DNA of 64,000 nt, taken from positions 27,902-91,901 of the IMG/VR virus record IMGVR_UViG_3300017917_001271. The stretch is one strand, 5' to 3'. Every line of letters begins with the position of its first letter. The stretch's first letter is position 1. Under the pieces are notes generated by a model. The model was not told the origin of the DNA. It saw only the letters and a list, made by a program, of their open reading frames with translations, and made no database searches. A program made the position numbers and the translations under genes. This stretch comes from a virus. Shown here one piece after another: positions 50,992 to 59,395 of the stretch.

Positions 50992-51614
50992 CTTCTTTTA
51001 ATGGCCGAGCCACCAAATAAATTAGCACCTTTCATATCTAGTGCATTTACAGCAGTTCCTGCTTTGGTTTTAGGTTGTTTTACTTTAGGCTGTGGAGGTG
51101 CTTTTGTACCTGATTTTCCACCCCAAGGATCACCAATATAACTCTTTTTACCGCGGGCTTTTCCTGGGCTAAGTTGTGGTGCATCTACTGTTCCTACGTT
51201 AGCAGCACTAGTAGCACCGGGCGTTGCAGTTTCGTCTAGCTGTGAAAGTCGTTGTTCTATGCGATTAATAGCAGCTTTTATATCTCGCTGTTTGCTCCAA
51301 AAACTGTGGTCATCGCTGTATTCGTAATTAGGATCAAATTCAGCTTTTAGTTTTTTTAACTTATCTTCAAGTTCTGGGCGATTAGCACGATCTTTTTCTA
51401 ATGCATCGGATCTAGCTTTCTCATCTGCAGCCGCACGTTTCTTATCTAATCGAGACTTAGCACGAGCTAAACCTTGCTCTCGTTTTGAGATAATTTTATC
51501 ATGGTCTCCAGGATACTTAAAGGCTTTATCCATTTGTGCCATAGCCTTACTCATGGTAGCTTTTTTAGTGTAGTCACCTAAGCTGATTTCACTTAAAATA
51601 TCTGTTACTTTCAT
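50988..51614 (-). CDS. Charged helical virion-block protein
   Basis: This 208-residue protein starts MKVTDILSEISLGDYTKKAT, an N-terminus that resembles the capsid-targeting tag of T4 internal proteins. Residues ~40-125 are a long Arg/Lys/Glu/Asp helix (coiled coil). The C-terminal third is Pro/Gly/Lys-rich. The stop at 50988 overlaps the late-promoter motif of the next gene. Likely virion-packaged, with no enzymatic motif. Confidence 0.55.
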   Translation of the reverse strand: MKVTDILSEISLGDYTKKATMSKAMAQMDKAFKYPGDHDKIISKREQGLARAKSRLDKKRAAADEKARSDALEKDRANRPELEDKLKKLKAEFDPNYEYSDDHSFWSKQRDIKAAINRIEQRLSQLDETATPGATSAANVGTVDAPQLSPGKARGKKSYIGDPWGGKSGTKAPPQPKVKQPKTKAGTAVNALDMKGANLFGGSAIKRS

Positions 51615-51844
51615 TATTTTTTCCTTATACCCGGGCCAATTGGTTTTTCTCCTGTCAGTTTAGGTAAACTAAACCATAGTTGAAACCATTCAGGTGTTCC
51701 TGGTTTTATATCGTGTTTTTTCATTAGCTCGCCTTTTTCGTTGCCAGTTAAACTGATATTACTACCGTCTTCGATAGAATACTCTGTTAAACCTGGAAAA
51801 GGTTTAATACCAGCTAACTTTTTAATTTGAGCTAGTTCGTCCAT
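51614..51844 (-). CDS. Small virion-block protein
   Basis: The protein has 76 residues. The N-terminus 'MDELAQIKKLAGIKPFPGLT' carries the 'IKKLAGI' motif seen at the C-terminus of the 565-residue gene (RIKALAGL). The body is polar and ends in a basic tail. It overlaps the next gene start by 1 bp (TAATG). Function unknown. Confidence 0.52.
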   Translation of the reverse strand: MDELAQIKKLAGIKPFPGLTEYSIEDGSNISLTGNEKGELMKKHDIKPGTPEWFQLWFSLPKLTGEKPIGPGIRKK

Positions 51845-51845
51845 A

Positions 51846-52286
51846 TTACTTTAATGTTGCTCTTAACATCCAACTGTGCTTTTTGTGTGCATCTTGGCGT
51901 GCCGCAAAGAAATCACTTAGACCGTGATCGCCGCGTTCCTCAGCTAGTTGAAAAATAGCTTTAAAAATATTAGCCATTTTTTCACTATCTTCATATAGTT
52001 CCATAAGCATACTACGCTCGTCTAACATTTGAGTTTCGTCTTGAATAACAGTTAGCATATTAAAACGTGAAAAACTTGCAGGTGTATATGTTCCTACTTT
52101 GCGTAGATTCTCGGCAAAGTCGTCAATCACTCCATAGACTTCGTCATAAATTTTTTCAAATAGTGCATGATATTGAGGAAAGTTAGGACCTTCGACATTC
52201 CAATGAAAGTTTTGTGCTTTTAGTGCAAATGCATATTCACTAGCAAATGCTGTTTTTAATGCTGCAAAATATTTTTCGTCTTCCAC
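51846..52286 (-). CDS. dps: Dps-like ferritin-family protein
   Basis: This 146-residue, four-helix protein has 'YAFALKAQNFHWNVEGPNFP' (~residues 18-37) and 'FEKIYDEVYGVIDDFAENLR' (~43-62), the ferroxidase signature of Dps (H, D, E). Dps proteins bind iron, detoxify peroxide and condense DNA. This one lies inside the virion-type gene block, so it might protect phage DNA or be packaged. It is slightly shorter than bacterial Dps (~160) at the termini. Confidence 0.85.
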   Translation of the reverse strand: MEDEKYFAALKTAFASEYAFALKAQNFHWNVEGPNFPQYHALFEKIYDEVYGVIDDFAENLRKVGTYTPASFSRFNMLTVIQDETQMLDERSMLMELYEDSEKMANIFKAIFQLAEERGDHGLSDFFAARQDAHKKHSWMLRATLK

Positions 52287-52288
52287 TT

Positions 52289-53299
52289 TTAAACTCCGTA
52301 TTTGTTCTTTTTAGGCTTGGCTACTGGGCTTGTTTTATTTACATCTGCTACTTCTTGACTGCGGTTACCACTCCAGTTTTGTATAGTGCCTGCACCTACT
52401 TGTTTAGCAGCGGCCTTGACCATTTCAAACTCTTCGTCGGTATATGTGGATAATAGCGGATCACCACCTATCCAGTTATCTGCTTCCATTTCAGTTGGAT
52501 AAGTTGGAGCACCAGCTAATGCAAGACCCATTCTATAATTCTTGTAAGCACTACCAGTACTTTGATTTAAACCAGGTATAGTTAATGCATTTCTCATTGC
52601 AGATTTCTTTTCTTTGTCTATACCTTTTGTTCCGCCTTTGCCAACTTTACCAGCTGAGCCTTCTGCAACTGATTCTTTCTTAGTTTTGTCAGGATACTTT
52701 AGTAAGTAATGAGCTACAATGTCAAATAACGGATATGCCTTATCGCCTATAGTGATCATGGCATCTGGAGATATGCCGGCATCTGTGTAAAACTTTTTAC
52801 GATCGCCGTCTCGTACAGACTGTCTTAAATCTGTAGCTCTTGCAAGTCTCTTAGTTTGCTTCCAGTCAATCTGAGCAAATTTATAACCGCCATGCTTTTG
52901 ATTAAAAAGACCGTTGTATTTTTGTAAATTACTTGCTAACCATGCTTCGTCGGTGTAAACATTTAATTGAACATTTTCTCCGTATTTTTCATAGATATTC
53001 GTAGCCATTACAAATAGGTCATGTTCTGCGATAACATGGCCTTTAATACCTGGCCATACAGCTGCCATGGCCTGTAATTTAACATCGTATGGTAACGGGT
53101 CTTTAGGACCTTCTGTATCTTCGTTAGTGCCTACAAACCAGATAGGATTTTTACTAGCCGCCTTCCAAACTTCTCTGTGGCCTTTGTGTGGAGGGTTCCA
53201 GCGACCGTAGCAGATGCCAATAGTTTTTAAACTACCATCAAATGGCTTAGTGTCGTCTGCTATTTCGTATACGTTTTCGAATAATTCTCTTAGTCTCAT
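52289..53299 (-). CDS. Cytidylyltransferase-like protein (HxGH) with virion-type C-terminus
   Basis: The ATG at 53299 overlaps the upstream stop (ATGA), giving 336 residues that begin MRLRELFENVYEIADDTKPF. 'IGICYGRWNPPHKGHREVWK' (~residues 27-46) contains the HxGH nucleotidyl-transfer signature (NMNAT/cytidylyltransferase superfamily). The C-terminal ~130 residues, 'GSAYKNYRMGLALAGAPTYP' and a Lys-rich tail, match a pattern seen at the ends of other marine phage virion-type proteins. It may transfer a nucleotide during or after infection; substrate unknown. Confidence 0.7.
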   Translation of the reverse strand: MRLRELFENVYEIADDTKPFDGSLKTIGICYGRWNPPHKGHREVWKAASKNPIWFVGTNEDTEGPKDPLPYDVKLQAMAAVWPGIKGHVIAEHDLFVMATNIYEKYGENVQLNVYTDEAWLASNLQKYNGLFNQKHGGYKFAQIDWKQTKRLARATDLRQSVRDGDRKKFYTDAGISPDAMITIGDKAYPLFDIVAHYLLKYPDKTKKESVAEGSAGKVGKGGTKGIDKEKKSAMRNALTIPGLNQSTGSAYKNYRMGLALAGAPTYPTEMEADNWIGGDPLLSTYTDEEFEMVKAAAKQVGAGTIQNWSGNRSQEVADVNKTSPVAKPKKNKYGV

Positions 53300-54447
53300 T
53301 TTGGTGTCCAACGTTTTCTAGGTACTAATTTAACATTACCAAATTGTTTGTTAGTGTCCGCATATCTTACACGACCTTCTCCGTGCGTGTCCCATATATC
53401 CGCAGAGTGTCCGGATTCAATTTGATCAATTACATTATCTTTAATATCTTGTATTTGTCGTACTAGTGTAAAGATTGCTTCTAATGCGCCATTAAATTGT
53501 TGACTCAGTTGATTAATTTTTTGTTGTTTAGGACCGCTAACTCCACTACTGCCTAGCCATTGGAAGAACAAATCTGTTCCTATATTATCTAAGTTTTTTG
53601 CCTTAGCAGTCTGATTAACAAATTTATACAAAATGTCCTTAAGGTCACTCATACCTGGAACACCTTGTAAAAATCCATCTATCTGTGCTGAATGTTTTTT
53701 AACATACGCTTCAGTTTGGTCTATGGCTTTGGTGTCTACTTTTATTTCTGACTGATTATATATTGGCCCTTGGACAATTAAGTTAGGTGTTTGATTAAAC
53801 ATACTAAAATCGTCCATAGGTTCTTGTTCACTGTCATCCATTCCAAAGTCTGGAAAGTAAGCATGACCAACAACCATAACTTGCGCTCGACTAATTCTTT
53901 GTCCTAGTTCACTAGTTGATCTAACATGATAACAAGTTTGACTATGTGGATTAGGACAGAATGTATAAACTCCATCTTGTCCTAATTGCGGGCGTTGTAA
54001 AAATAGTCCATCGGCGTACACGAAGCCAACAAAGTCTTTTGGAGTTGCAGCATCAAACAATGGTTGTAGAGCAGCAAATTCTTTAGCAAATCTTTGACGT
54101 TCTGCTTGTTGCTCAGGTGTTCCAGGCTTGCCGCTTTGATTAGCAATAAAGTTGTAGATGTCTTTTTTATTAGAATATTTTGCACCACGACTCCATCCGT
54201 TATGTCCGGATAGTATTAAAGGACCTCCAGCTTGCTCTCTGCCCCAGTATATCTGAGGATTACCGTCCCATTTCATTCTTACTGACTTAGCGCCTGATTG
54301 TGTAGCAAGATCTTTTAAATGTTCTAGTGCTTCTATAGTGCCAGCACTTCCGTGAAAGAATACCAAGTCTTCGAGGTGATTAAACGCACGGCCTAGTTTC
54401 TTTTTTGCCGGTGCATTTTCAAAATAAAATAATTCTCGAAGTAACAC
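53296..54447 (-). CDS. Conserved phage protein with ligase-like KxDG motif (DUF6267-type)
   Basis: The start is a GTG at 54447, 2 bp after the upstream stop, with AAGGAC upstream; the product is 383 residues beginning with an LLRELFYFENA segment. 'HLEDLVFFHGSAGT' (~residues 24-37) and 'SVRMKWDGNPQIYWGRE' (~55-71) fit the DUF6267-type proteins of marine T4-like phages. K59-W-D-G matches the KxDG nucleotide-binding motif of DNA/RNA ligases. A later 'KDFVGFVYADGLFLQ' could be a further ligase-like motif. Ligase or nucleotidyltransferase activity is an inference. Confidence 0.6.
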   Translation of the reverse strand: MLLRELFYFENAPAKKKLGRAFNHLEDLVFFHGSAGTIEALEHLKDLATQSGAKSVRMKWDGNPQIYWGREQAGGPLILSGHNGWSRGAKYSNKKDIYNFIANQSGKPGTPEQQAERQRFAKEFAALQPLFDAATPKDFVGFVYADGLFLQRPQLGQDGVYTFCPNPHSQTCYHVRSTSELGQRISRAQVMVVGHAYFPDFGMDDSEQEPMDDFSMFNQTPNLIVQGPIYNQSEIKVDTKAIDQTEAYVKKHSAQIDGFLQGVPGMSDLKDILYKFVNQTAKAKNLDNIGTDLFFQWLGSSGVSGPKQQKINQLSQQFNGALEAIFTLVRQIQDIKDNVIDQIESGHSADIWDTHGEGRVRYADTNKQFGNVKLVPRKRWTPK

Positions 54448-54449
54448 AA

Positions 54450-54821
54450 TTAGTCCTTGTACTTGCCGTCTTCGTAATCTTTGCAAACATCATCATGTAA
54501 TTTTTTGCAAATTTCCTCAAACATTTCTTCTTCTAAACTGTTAGACAAATGTCTAATTGGAAACTTTTTGCAATATTCTTTGTAGCTTTTTTCTACAGCA
54601 GATTCAAAGAAATCAGGCGATGTGTCTTTTTTAGATTTTAAACTATCTACACATTTAATTATACTAGGAAATACATGACGTCTGTAAGTGTCGTCGTCGT
54701 TATTCATGAAGTACGTCAAGTCCTCAACTAAATCGTAGTTGATTCGCTCTCCATCTTCGTCTTTGGTAACAAAGTCTAAATCGTTAAATTTCTTACCTTC
54801 TAGTAGTTCTCGTATTCGCAT
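54450..54821 (-). CDS. Conserved phage protein with LRELF-type N-terminus
   Basis: This 123-residue, acidic and helical protein starts MRIRELLEGKKFNDLDFVTK. 'DLVEDLTYFMNNDDDTYRRH' (~residues 30-49) recalls a small conserved family in marine T4-like phages. Its N-terminus matches those of the two genes downstream. A late promoter lies upstream. Function unknown. Confidence 0.6.
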   Translation of the reverse strand: MRIRELLEGKKFNDLDFVTKDEDGERINYDLVEDLTYFMNNDDDTYRRHVFPSIIKCVDSLKSKKDTSPDFFESAVEKSYKEYCKKFPIRHLSNSLEEEMFEEICKKLHDDVCKDYEDGKYKD

Positions 54822-54867
54822 ATTTTGAGCCCATAAATTATAGTCACAGTGATTCTGTAGTAATATA

Positions 54868-54877
54868 CTATTTATCG
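54868..54877 (-). promoter_or_regulatory. Late promoter-like CGATAAATAG
   Basis: CGATAAATAG on the minus strand lies 47 bp before the start at 54821 and 18 bp after the stop of the 206-residue gene. It carries the TAAATA late core and would start the internal virion operon that runs down to 45.8 kb. Confidence 0.5.
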
Positions 54878-54894
54878 GAAAAAGGTTTTAGGGG

Positions 54895-55515
54895 TTAGGC
54901 TTTAGCTATGCGCTCAATCTTGTTTATTGAGCCGCCTAAGTGCATTTTTGCCAGCAGGAGATTGTTTTCGCCCGTGATATAGAAGTAGCTACCGCCCCAA
55001 CTGCGATCTCTCATCAGTTCTTTTTTACAGCTCTTTGTCAGCTTGACTTTAGAGTTATTTTCAGCCCAACTGACAAAAGCCGATTGTTGAGTATCTGATT
55101 TACCAAGAGTTACTTTAAAATCGTAGTTAATTTTGGGTAAAATAATAACACCTTCAACAAGGGTAGTATTTGTTGGAGGAACACTAACATATTTTACTTT
55201 GGTTTTATCTAACTTTATAAGAGCATCAACGGCTGATTTTTCATTAGTATAAATGCTAATCCACGGAGTTTCAACCCGAACATTTATATCGCTGATTTTT
55301 TTAAGTTGTGCCTGTAACTTAAATGCGTAATCTAGATCTTCTTGTGTTTTGATACTGGTACGTGAACTTCTAGAATCATTCAAGGTTACTTTTTTTAAAT
55401 TTTCTAGAGTTCCAGTCCAGTCTCCACCCCTAAACCAGTTGGCACCAGCACAAACTAACACTAGTTTGTACTGGTACTTTCCGTTATAAAGATGTCTAGT
55501 TATTTTCGTTTGCAT
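54895..55515 (-). CDS. Hypothetical protein downstream of clpA
   Basis: This 206-residue basic protein (MQTKITRHLYNGKYQYKLVL...) is beta-rich, with 'WTGTLENLKKVTLNDSRSSR' and 'KKISDINVRVETPWISIYTN'. It may be a degraded or unfamiliar nucleic-acid-associated protein. It overlaps clpA by 20 bp. The 'SRTSIKTQEDLDYAFKLQ' segment recalls phage proteins acting on single chains, but no family is identified. Confidence 0.55.
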   Translation of the reverse strand: MQTKITRHLYNGKYQYKLVLVCAGANWFRGGDWTGTLENLKKVTLNDSRSSRTSIKTQEDLDYAFKLQAQLKKISDINVRVETPWISIYTNEKSAVDALIKLDKTKVKYVSVPPTNTTLVEGVIILPKINYDFKVTLGKSDTQQSAFVSWAENNSKVKLTKSCKKELMRDRSWGGSYFYITGENNLLLAKMHLGGSINKIERIAKA

Positions 55516-57781
55516 TATCTAACGCTTCGTTGAGACTGTCAATGGACAACAACGGGACCTTAGGAACTTTAGGTTTAGCTGTTAAGATGATCTTAGAGTC
55601 ATCTGCACTGATATTCAACCATCCGCCATTTTTCAAATCACCAAACAACATCATCTTAGCAAGGTCACGTTTGATTTCCTTGTCAATAACACGTTGTAAT
55701 GGACGAGCACCCATTTTACTATCAAATCCTTTTTCTATTAAGAAGTCGATAGCAGCTTTATCAGCTTTAATTCGAATGCCTTTTTCCTTAACTTGTTCTT
55801 TAAGTTCGTCAATAAATTTGTTAACGACCTTGACCATCGTTTCTTTACCCAACTTATTAAATGTAATGATTCCGTCTAAACGATTACGGAACTCTGGTGT
55901 AAAGAATTTATTAAGTTCTTTATCGCTGTATTCTTTTTGCTGTGCTCCGAAACCAATGGCGTTCTTTTCAGCTTCTTGTGCGCCAGCATTTGTTGTTAAA
56001 ATAAGGATAAGCTGACGGCAGTCTGCTTTCTTACCGTTACTACCAGTAATAAATCCGTTATCCATCATTTGTAACAGTACAGTTGATACATCGGGATGCG
56101 ATTTTTCAACTTCGTCAAACAATAGAACAGCATTAGGACTTTCCTGAATACTAGTAATAAGTTGACCAGCATTTTCTTCGAACCCAACATAGCCAGGAGG
56201 GCTACCAATCAACTTACTGATGCTGTGCTTTTCTTGATATTCACTCATATCAAAACGCAACAATTTAACACCAAGATTTTTAGCCAGTGCCTTTGCTGTT
56301 TCTGTTTTACCACATCCAGTTGGCCCCATGAACACAAAGCTACCAATAGGTTTGTTTTCATTTTTTAGACCTGCTTGTGCAACAACAATTCTGTCCACAA
56401 TTTCTTGTACAGCAAGATCTTGACCGTAGACTTCTTGTTGTAGTTTATCCTGCAAAGTTGCTAGATTATGACTTTCAGTTTCACTAACAACTTCTTCTGG
56501 GATCTGTACCACCCTGCTTAGTTCGTGTTCAATTTCTTTCTCAGATACAATACGGTCCTCGGCAAGCTTCAAATTAAAACGACTGCAAGCCAAATCAATC
56601 AAGTCAATGGCCTTGTCTGGTAGTTTTTTGTCTGTTTGGAACTTGACGGACAACTTAATTGCCGCTTGTAGCGCATCATCCTTGATCTTAACATTATGGA
56701 ATTGTTCATAATATTTTTTAAGACCTTTAAGGATCTGTAGCGTTACTTCTTGTGTAGGTTCGTCAACAGTAATACGTTGGAATCGGCGCATTAATGCACG
56801 ATCCTTCTCAAAGTGTTTACGATATTCTTCCCACGTGGTACTAGCAACAACCTTGATGTTACCTTTGCTCAGTGCAGGCTTCATCATATTAGCTAAATCA
56901 TTGGCGCCGTTGCTGGCAGAACCTGCACCGTTTATCATATGTGCTTCGTCAATAAACAGAATAGTTTTGCCTTTCTTTGCAAGTCCTTTAAGAACAGCCT
57001 TAAACCGTTCTTCGAAGTCTCCGCGATATTTACTACCTGCCAGCATACTGCTAATATCTAAATTATATACGGTGTAATCCTTGAGGAAATCAGGTACAGC
57101 ACCCTTGACAATGTTATAGGCCAGTCCTTCTGCTATAGCAGTCTTACCTACTCCTGGATCTCCTACAAGTATTACGTTATTTTTGTTTCTTCGACCCATA
57201 GCAAGAGCAATATTCTCTAGCTCGTCTACACGACCAATAACAGGATCAATTTTATTTTTCTTAACTTGATCATTTAAGTTAGTGGTAAAGGCATTGAGTG
57301 CTTTATTAGCCATGCCTTCTCTTGGGTCTTCTTCTTCTTCACTCTCTTCTACTGCGCTGTTTAGATAATCTGCAAACTTGTCCTTATCGATGCCCGATTG
57401 CTGAATAAAGTAATAGGCCCAGCTACGCTTTTCTCCCATCATAGCAAGGAATACATCAGCAGGTTCGATACGCTGTCTGCCATTAAACAGTACTTGTGTG
57501 AACGCACGATTTAGGATGCGTTCAACACTTTGGGTCTTTTTAGGTTTTACTACAACATCCTGCACAGTGATTTCTTGGCACTTTGATTGTAGATAATTGA
57601 CAATATTCTTTTTAAAATCGTCTATGTTAGTACCATAGCCCTGTAGTGTTTTGCTAAACCCTTCTTCCATAAGAATAGCAAACAACAGATGTTCAATTGT
57701 CAGATATTCGTGGTGTAGCTTTTTAGCAGTTTCAATAGCTTTTTCAAAAACTGCTTGTAGGTTATCACTTGGTTCTACCAT
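55496..57781 (-). CDS. clpA: ClpA-like AAA+ unfoldase
   Basis: The 761-residue protein matches E. coli ClpA in length (758). It has an N-terminal Clp_N domain (residues ~1-145), Walker A1 'GDPGVGKTAIAEG' (~205-217), Walker B1 'TILFIDEAHMI', Walker A2 'GPTGCGKTETAKA' (~478-490) and Walker B2 'VLLFDEVEKSH'. It lacks the ClpB middle domain. An IGF tripeptide in 'NAIGFGAQ' (~615) is the loop that docks ClpP, so the protein could feed host ClpP. No phage ClpP is in the window. It sits 1 bp after the peptide deformylase. Confidence 0.95.
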   Translation of the reverse strand: MVEPSDNLQAVFEKAIETAKKLHHEYLTIEHLLFAILMEEGFSKTLQGYGTNIDDFKKNIVNYLQSKCQEITVQDVVVKPKKTQSVERILNRAFTQVLFNGRQRIEPADVFLAMMGEKRSWAYYFIQQSGIDKDKFADYLNSAVEESEEEEDPREGMANKALNAFTTNLNDQVKKNKIDPVIGRVDELENIALAMGRRNKNNVILVGDPGVGKTAIAEGLAYNIVKGAVPDFLKDYTVYNLDISSMLAGSKYRGDFEERFKAVLKGLAKKGKTILFIDEAHMINGAGSASNGANDLANMMKPALSKGNIKVVASTTWEEYRKHFEKDRALMRRFQRITVDEPTQEVTLQILKGLKKYYEQFHNVKIKDDALQAAIKLSVKFQTDKKLPDKAIDLIDLACSRFNLKLAEDRIVSEKEIEHELSRVVQIPEEVVSETESHNLATLQDKLQQEVYGQDLAVQEIVDRIVVAQAGLKNENKPIGSFVFMGPTGCGKTETAKALAKNLGVKLLRFDMSEYQEKHSISKLIGSPPGYVGFEENAGQLITSIQESPNAVLLFDEVEKSHPDVSTVLLQMMDNGFITGSNGKKADCRQLILILTTNAGAQEAEKNAIGFGAQQKEYSDKELNKFFTPEFRNRLDGIITFNKLGKETMVKVVNKFIDELKEQVKEKGIRIKADKAAIDFLIEKGFDSKMGARPLQRVIDKEIKRDLAKMMLFGDLKNGGWLNISADDSKIILTAKPKVPKVPLLSIDSLNEALDNANENN

Positions 57782-58267
57782 TTATTTTTTCCTTTGGTTC
57801 TTTCTAGCTAATATCAGACTCATTGAACTTACTTTACTTGTAAAGGTAATTCCGTTTAAATGATCTAACTCATGTAAAAAACATCTAGCATCGATGCCAG
57901 TTAATGTCATTTTACATTCTTCTCCCTTTTTGTCAAGGTATTCGACATCTATTTTAGTTGGACGTTTAACCTTTAACCAAAGATTTGGAAAACTTAAACA
58001 TCCTTCTTCTGAGTTATGTTCTTGATCGCCATGACTGATGACTTTGGGATTGAACATTGCCAGGGTTTCTTTGGTACTGTTGAGCGAAATAACAAATACT
58101 CGCTTTAGTAAGCCCACTTGATTACCTGCTAGTCCACGCCCGTTGAATGACTTCATAATAGAAATCATATCTTGTTCAACTTGCTCGGCGTCTGTATCTT
58201 TTTCAAAATCCCAATCAACTGCTACTTGTTTTAGGATTGGATCAGGATCTAATACTAATTTCATCAT
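57782..58267 (-). CDS. def: Peptide deformylase
   Basis: The 161-residue enzyme removes the formyl group from new N-terminal Met. It has all three motifs: '[10 protein letters not shown]' (motif 1, ~residues 43-52), 'EEGCLSFP' (motif 2, ~91-98) and 'HELDHLNG' (HExxH metal site, ~131-138). Phage deformylases are known in marine phages. Two ATGs lie side by side; the first is used. It overlaps the dnaJ stop by 26 bp and precedes clpA. Confidence 0.95.
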   Translation of the reverse strand: MMKLVLDPDPILKQVAVDWDFEKDTDAEQVEQDMISIMKSFNGRGLAGNQVGLLKRVFVISLNSTKETLAMFNPKVISHGDQEHNSEEGCLSFPNLWLKVKRPTKIDVEYLDKKGEECKMTLTGIDARCFLHELDHLNGITFTSKVSSMSLILARKNQRKK

Positions 58268-59105
58268 TAATTTCTTTTAACCTGCGAACAATATCTGGAT
58301 CAGTTATGTTAGGAGTTCTTATGTTGACAGCAATGACAAATCTGCCACGCTGACCAGTCCTTGGATCTGAAAAACCAAAGTTTTGACTGGCATATTCCAC
58401 ACCAGTTTCGACTCCTGGTCGGATGTCAATTTCTTTTTCTTCGCCGGTAATATATTTTACACGTTTTCTGCAACCTATCATAGCCTCAATTGGACTGATG
58501 TTTACAGTAGTATATAAGTCATCGCCTTGTCTTCTAAAATTAGGATCAGGAAGTACTATTACAGTTACATTTAAACTTCCTCTAGGCATACCAGGAATGC
58601 TGTCATCACCTAGTCCTTGATATCTAATTGTTTCGCCGTGGTTGATACCTGCTGGTACATTTATTACAACTGTTTGAGGCTTTCCGCTAGGCAGTTGATA
58701 ATTTGCTTCTAATTGCTTACCTAAAAAAGAATCCAGGAGAGTAATTTGGCATTGTATATTTAGATCTCTGTTCCTTCTTCCACCTCTGCCAAACACATCA
58801 AAGAACGGATTAGATCTATGCCCAAACGGGTCAAAGGACCCACCAAATAAATCATTTAGGTCTTGGAAATCTCCGGATGTAAAACGAACATGTGGTCCTC
58901 CACCTTGTCTTTGTAAATCATATTCGGCACGTTTCTTACCATCGCTCAAGGTATCGTAAGCGACACTGATGTCCTTAAATTTGGCCTGATCTCCGCCCTT
59001 ATCAGGATGATGTTGATTTGCCAACTTTCTGTAGGCTTTTTTGATTTCGTCTGGTCCAGCTTCTGGGCTGACACCTAATATTGAATAGTAATCTTGCATA
59101 GTCAT
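58242..59105 (-). CDS. DnaJ/CbpA-like Hsp40 co-chaperone
   Basis: This 287-residue protein has a J domain (residues ~1-68) with the HPD motif 'HHPDKGGD'. A Gly/Phe-rich linker follows ('[20 protein letters not shown]'), then two beta domains ('[17 protein letters not shown]', '[20 protein letters not shown]'). The Cys zinc-finger region of full DnaJ is absent, so it is closer to CbpA/type II Hsp40. It would stimulate a DnaK, presumably the host's. A TTGACA-17-TACTAT promoter is directly upstream. Confidence 0.93.
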   Translation of the reverse strand: MTMQDYYSILGVSPEAGPDEIKKAYRKLANQHHPDKGGDQAKFKDISVAYDTLSDGKKRAEYDLQRQGGGPHVRFTSGDFQDLNDLFGGSFDPFGHRSNPFFDVFGRGGRRNRDLNIQCQITLLDSFLGKQLEANYQLPSGKPQTVVINVPAGINHGETIRYQGLGDDSIPGMPRGSLNVTVIVLPDPNFRRQGDDLYTTVNISPIEAMIGCRKRVKYITGEEKEIDIRPGVETGVEYASQNFGFSDPRTGQRGRFVIAVNIRTPNITDPDIVRRLKEINDEISIRS

Positions 59106-59127
59106 AAAAACAGGTCAAGTAAAAGTG

Positions 59128-59156
59128 ATAGTACACTATTTACATTGACCTGTCAA
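59128..59156 (-). promoter_or_regulatory. Sigma70-like promoter TTGACA-17-TACTAT upstream of dnaJ
   Basis: On the minus strand TTGACA (59151-59156) and TACTAT (59128-59133) are 17 bp apart, 22 bp before the dnaJ start. TTGACAGGTCAA (TTGAC/GTCAA arms) makes a 12-bp palindrome over the -35, and TGTAAATAG in the spacer also resembles the late core. Confidence 0.75.
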
Positions 59157-59169
59157 GCCAATTGAAATT

Positions 59170-59385
59170 TTATTTCTTTTTAGCTGATTCTGGTACTTTT
59201 TCGCCTTCTACTTTTTTGTGTACTTTAATTTTTTTGCATTCTTGGACTGCTTTTCCGTCCTTGCCTTTGACAACTTTGCCTGCTTTGTCTAACTTGTCCT
59301 TACAGACTTCTTTGATTTCTCCACCTGCAAATACTGGGTTAGAAAGAGTTAATGCTAACCCTGCTACAAAAATAATTTTTTTCAT
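59170..59385 (-). CDS. Small periplasmic Lys-rich protein
   Basis: The ATG at 59385, with AAGGAAA upstream, gives about 71 residues from MKKIIFVAGLALTLSNPVFA, a clear Sec signal peptide with an AxA-type cleavage site. The mature part is Lys/Val-rich ('KEVCKDKLDKAGKVVKGKDG') with two cysteines. It is the last gene of the lysis cluster. It may act in the periplasm during lysis or infection; function unknown. Confidence 0.65.
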   Translation of the reverse strand: MKKIIFVAGLALTLSNPVFAGGEIKEVCKDKLDKAGKVVKGKDGKAVQECKKIKVHKKVEGEKVPESAKKK

Positions 59386-59395
59386 AATTTTTCCT

